A stretch of 5,976 bases of DNA. It comes from Planctomycetota bacterium. Its GTDB lineage: Bacteria; Planctomycetota; UBA1135; UBA2386. This document shows, in pieces, positions 5,399 to 5,976 of the stretch. Positions within the stretch are counted from its first letter, which is position 1, and the number at the start of each line of letters is the position of its first letter. The stretch lies in the NCBI GenBank assembly GCA_020425885.1, contig JAGQRA010000717.1:1-5976 (forward strand), written 5' to 3'. A program made the position numbers and the translations under genes. Under the pieces are notes generated by a model, which worked only from the letters and a program-made list of their open reading frames with translations, was not told the origin of the DNA and made no database searches.

Positions 5399-5976
5399 AT
5401 GAACAGTCCAACTCGATCCCGATCCCCGAACGTCCTGATCTGTGCCGCCGTGCTGACGCTGACCGCCTGCGGTGGCGGCGGCGGTGGCGAGAGTGCCGCC
5501 CGCGGAGGTGCCGGCGCCGATGTCGTGGCGCTGATGCAGGCACGCGGCCTGTCGGAGCAGGACGTCGCGGCGGCCCTCAAGACCTACACCCCGACCGGCA
5601 GGCACGACGAGTACTACACGTTCGCGTCGGGTGGCCACGGCGGCAACCTGATCGTCATCGGCGTGCCGAGCATGCGCATCCTGAAGTACGTCAGCGTGTT
5701 CACCCCCGAACCCTGGCAGGGTTTCGGCTACGGTGACCAGAGCGGTGACGTGATCGGTGCGGTGAGGAAGAAGGACCACCGGATCACCTGGGCCGACATG
5801 CACCATCCGGCGCTGAGCGAGACCAAGGGCGACTACGACGGCCGCTACATCTTCGTCAACGACAAGTGCAACCCCCGCATCGCCGTCGTCGACCTCGAGG
5901 ATTTCGTCACCAAGCAGATCGTCGGCAGCGATCTGATCCAGTCCGATCACGGCGCCGCCTTCGTCACGCCGAACAC
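5399..5976 (+). CDS. nosZ: Nitrous-oxide reductase, Sec/lipoprotein (clade II) type, 3'-truncated
   Basis: The first 192 residues of the enzyme that reduces N2O to N2 in the periplasm; the gene runs off the right edge. The N-terminus has no twin-arginine motif. Instead a short hydrophobic stretch ends in LTAC (C24), a lipobox, followed by six glycines. The seven-bladed propeller domain then begins: GLSEQDVAAALKTYTPTG (50-67), YYTFASGGHGGN (72-83), GVPSMRILKYVSVFTPEPWQG (about 88-108) and DMHHP (133-137), where H135 and H136 match two CuZ ligands. YDGRYIFVNDK (146-156) follows, and H184 in SDHG matches a third CuZ ligand. The CuA cupredoxin domain lies beyond the window. The TYTPTG and FTPEPWQG motifs are those of clade II enzymes. 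The ATG follows a weak TGAGAG. Genes nosB, D, G, F, Y or L would be expected downstream but are not visible. Confidence 0.95.
   Translation, partial: MNSPTRSRSPNVLICAAVLTLTACGGGGGGESAARGGAGADVVALMQARGLSEQDVAAALKTYTPTGRHDEYYTFASGGHGGNLIVIGVPSMRILKYVSVFTPEPWQGFGYGDQSGDVIGAVRKKDHRITWADMHHPALSETKGDYDGRYIFVNDKCNPRIAVVDLEDFVTKQIVGSDLIQSDHGAAFVTPN

Overview
The window is G+C-rich, with strong third-position G/C bias. It looks like chromosome from a Gram-negative bacterium: three predicted lipoproteins with short lipobox signals, a c-type cytochrome, an Rrf2 regulator and the start of nitrous-oxide reductase. The NosZ type (Sec/lipoprotein signal, clade II motifs) occurs in many phyla, so I do not assign a genus. 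I saw no tRNA, rRNA, CRISPR array or insertion sequence.

Left part (1-1997, plus strand). Three closely packed genes form a probable operon: the last 37 codons of an unidentified protein with a CxxC pair, a radical SAM/SPASM protein (122-1213), and a class I SAM-dependent methyltransferase (1218-1997). Gaps are 6 and 4 nt, which suggests translational coupling. The substrate is unknown. A polytopic GT-C-type glycosyltransferase (minus strand, 1967-3541) runs into the methyltransferase tail to tail, and the two coding regions overlap by 31 bp. These genes would suit a glycan, lipid or secondary-metabolite locus, but nothing in the window fixes the product.

Right part (3613-5976). This is the edge of a nitrous-oxide respiration locus. 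On the plus strand lie a monoheme c-type cytochrome lipoprotein (4909-5325) and the first 192 codons of nosZ (5399 to the window end). Divergent from them on the minus strand are a FAS1 (fasciclin) lipoprotein (4091-4630) and an Rrf2-family regulator with three cysteines (3613-4047).

The 278-bp divergent region (4631-4908) is the most structured non-coding DNA here. It holds a plausible sigma70-type promoter for each direction. A perfect 8-bp inverted repeat overlaps the cytochrome-side -10, within a cluster of four CAATG/CATTG half-sites. A GGA-N8-TCC pattern recurs over both -10 elements, and a long hairpin lies in the FAS1 leader.

Working model (inference): the Rrf2 protein senses NO, redox state or iron-sulfur status and controls one or both divergent units. 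The lipid-anchored cytochrome passes electrons to an unusually lipid-anchored NosZ in the periplasm. The role of the FAS1 lipoprotein is unknown and is the most open question in the window.
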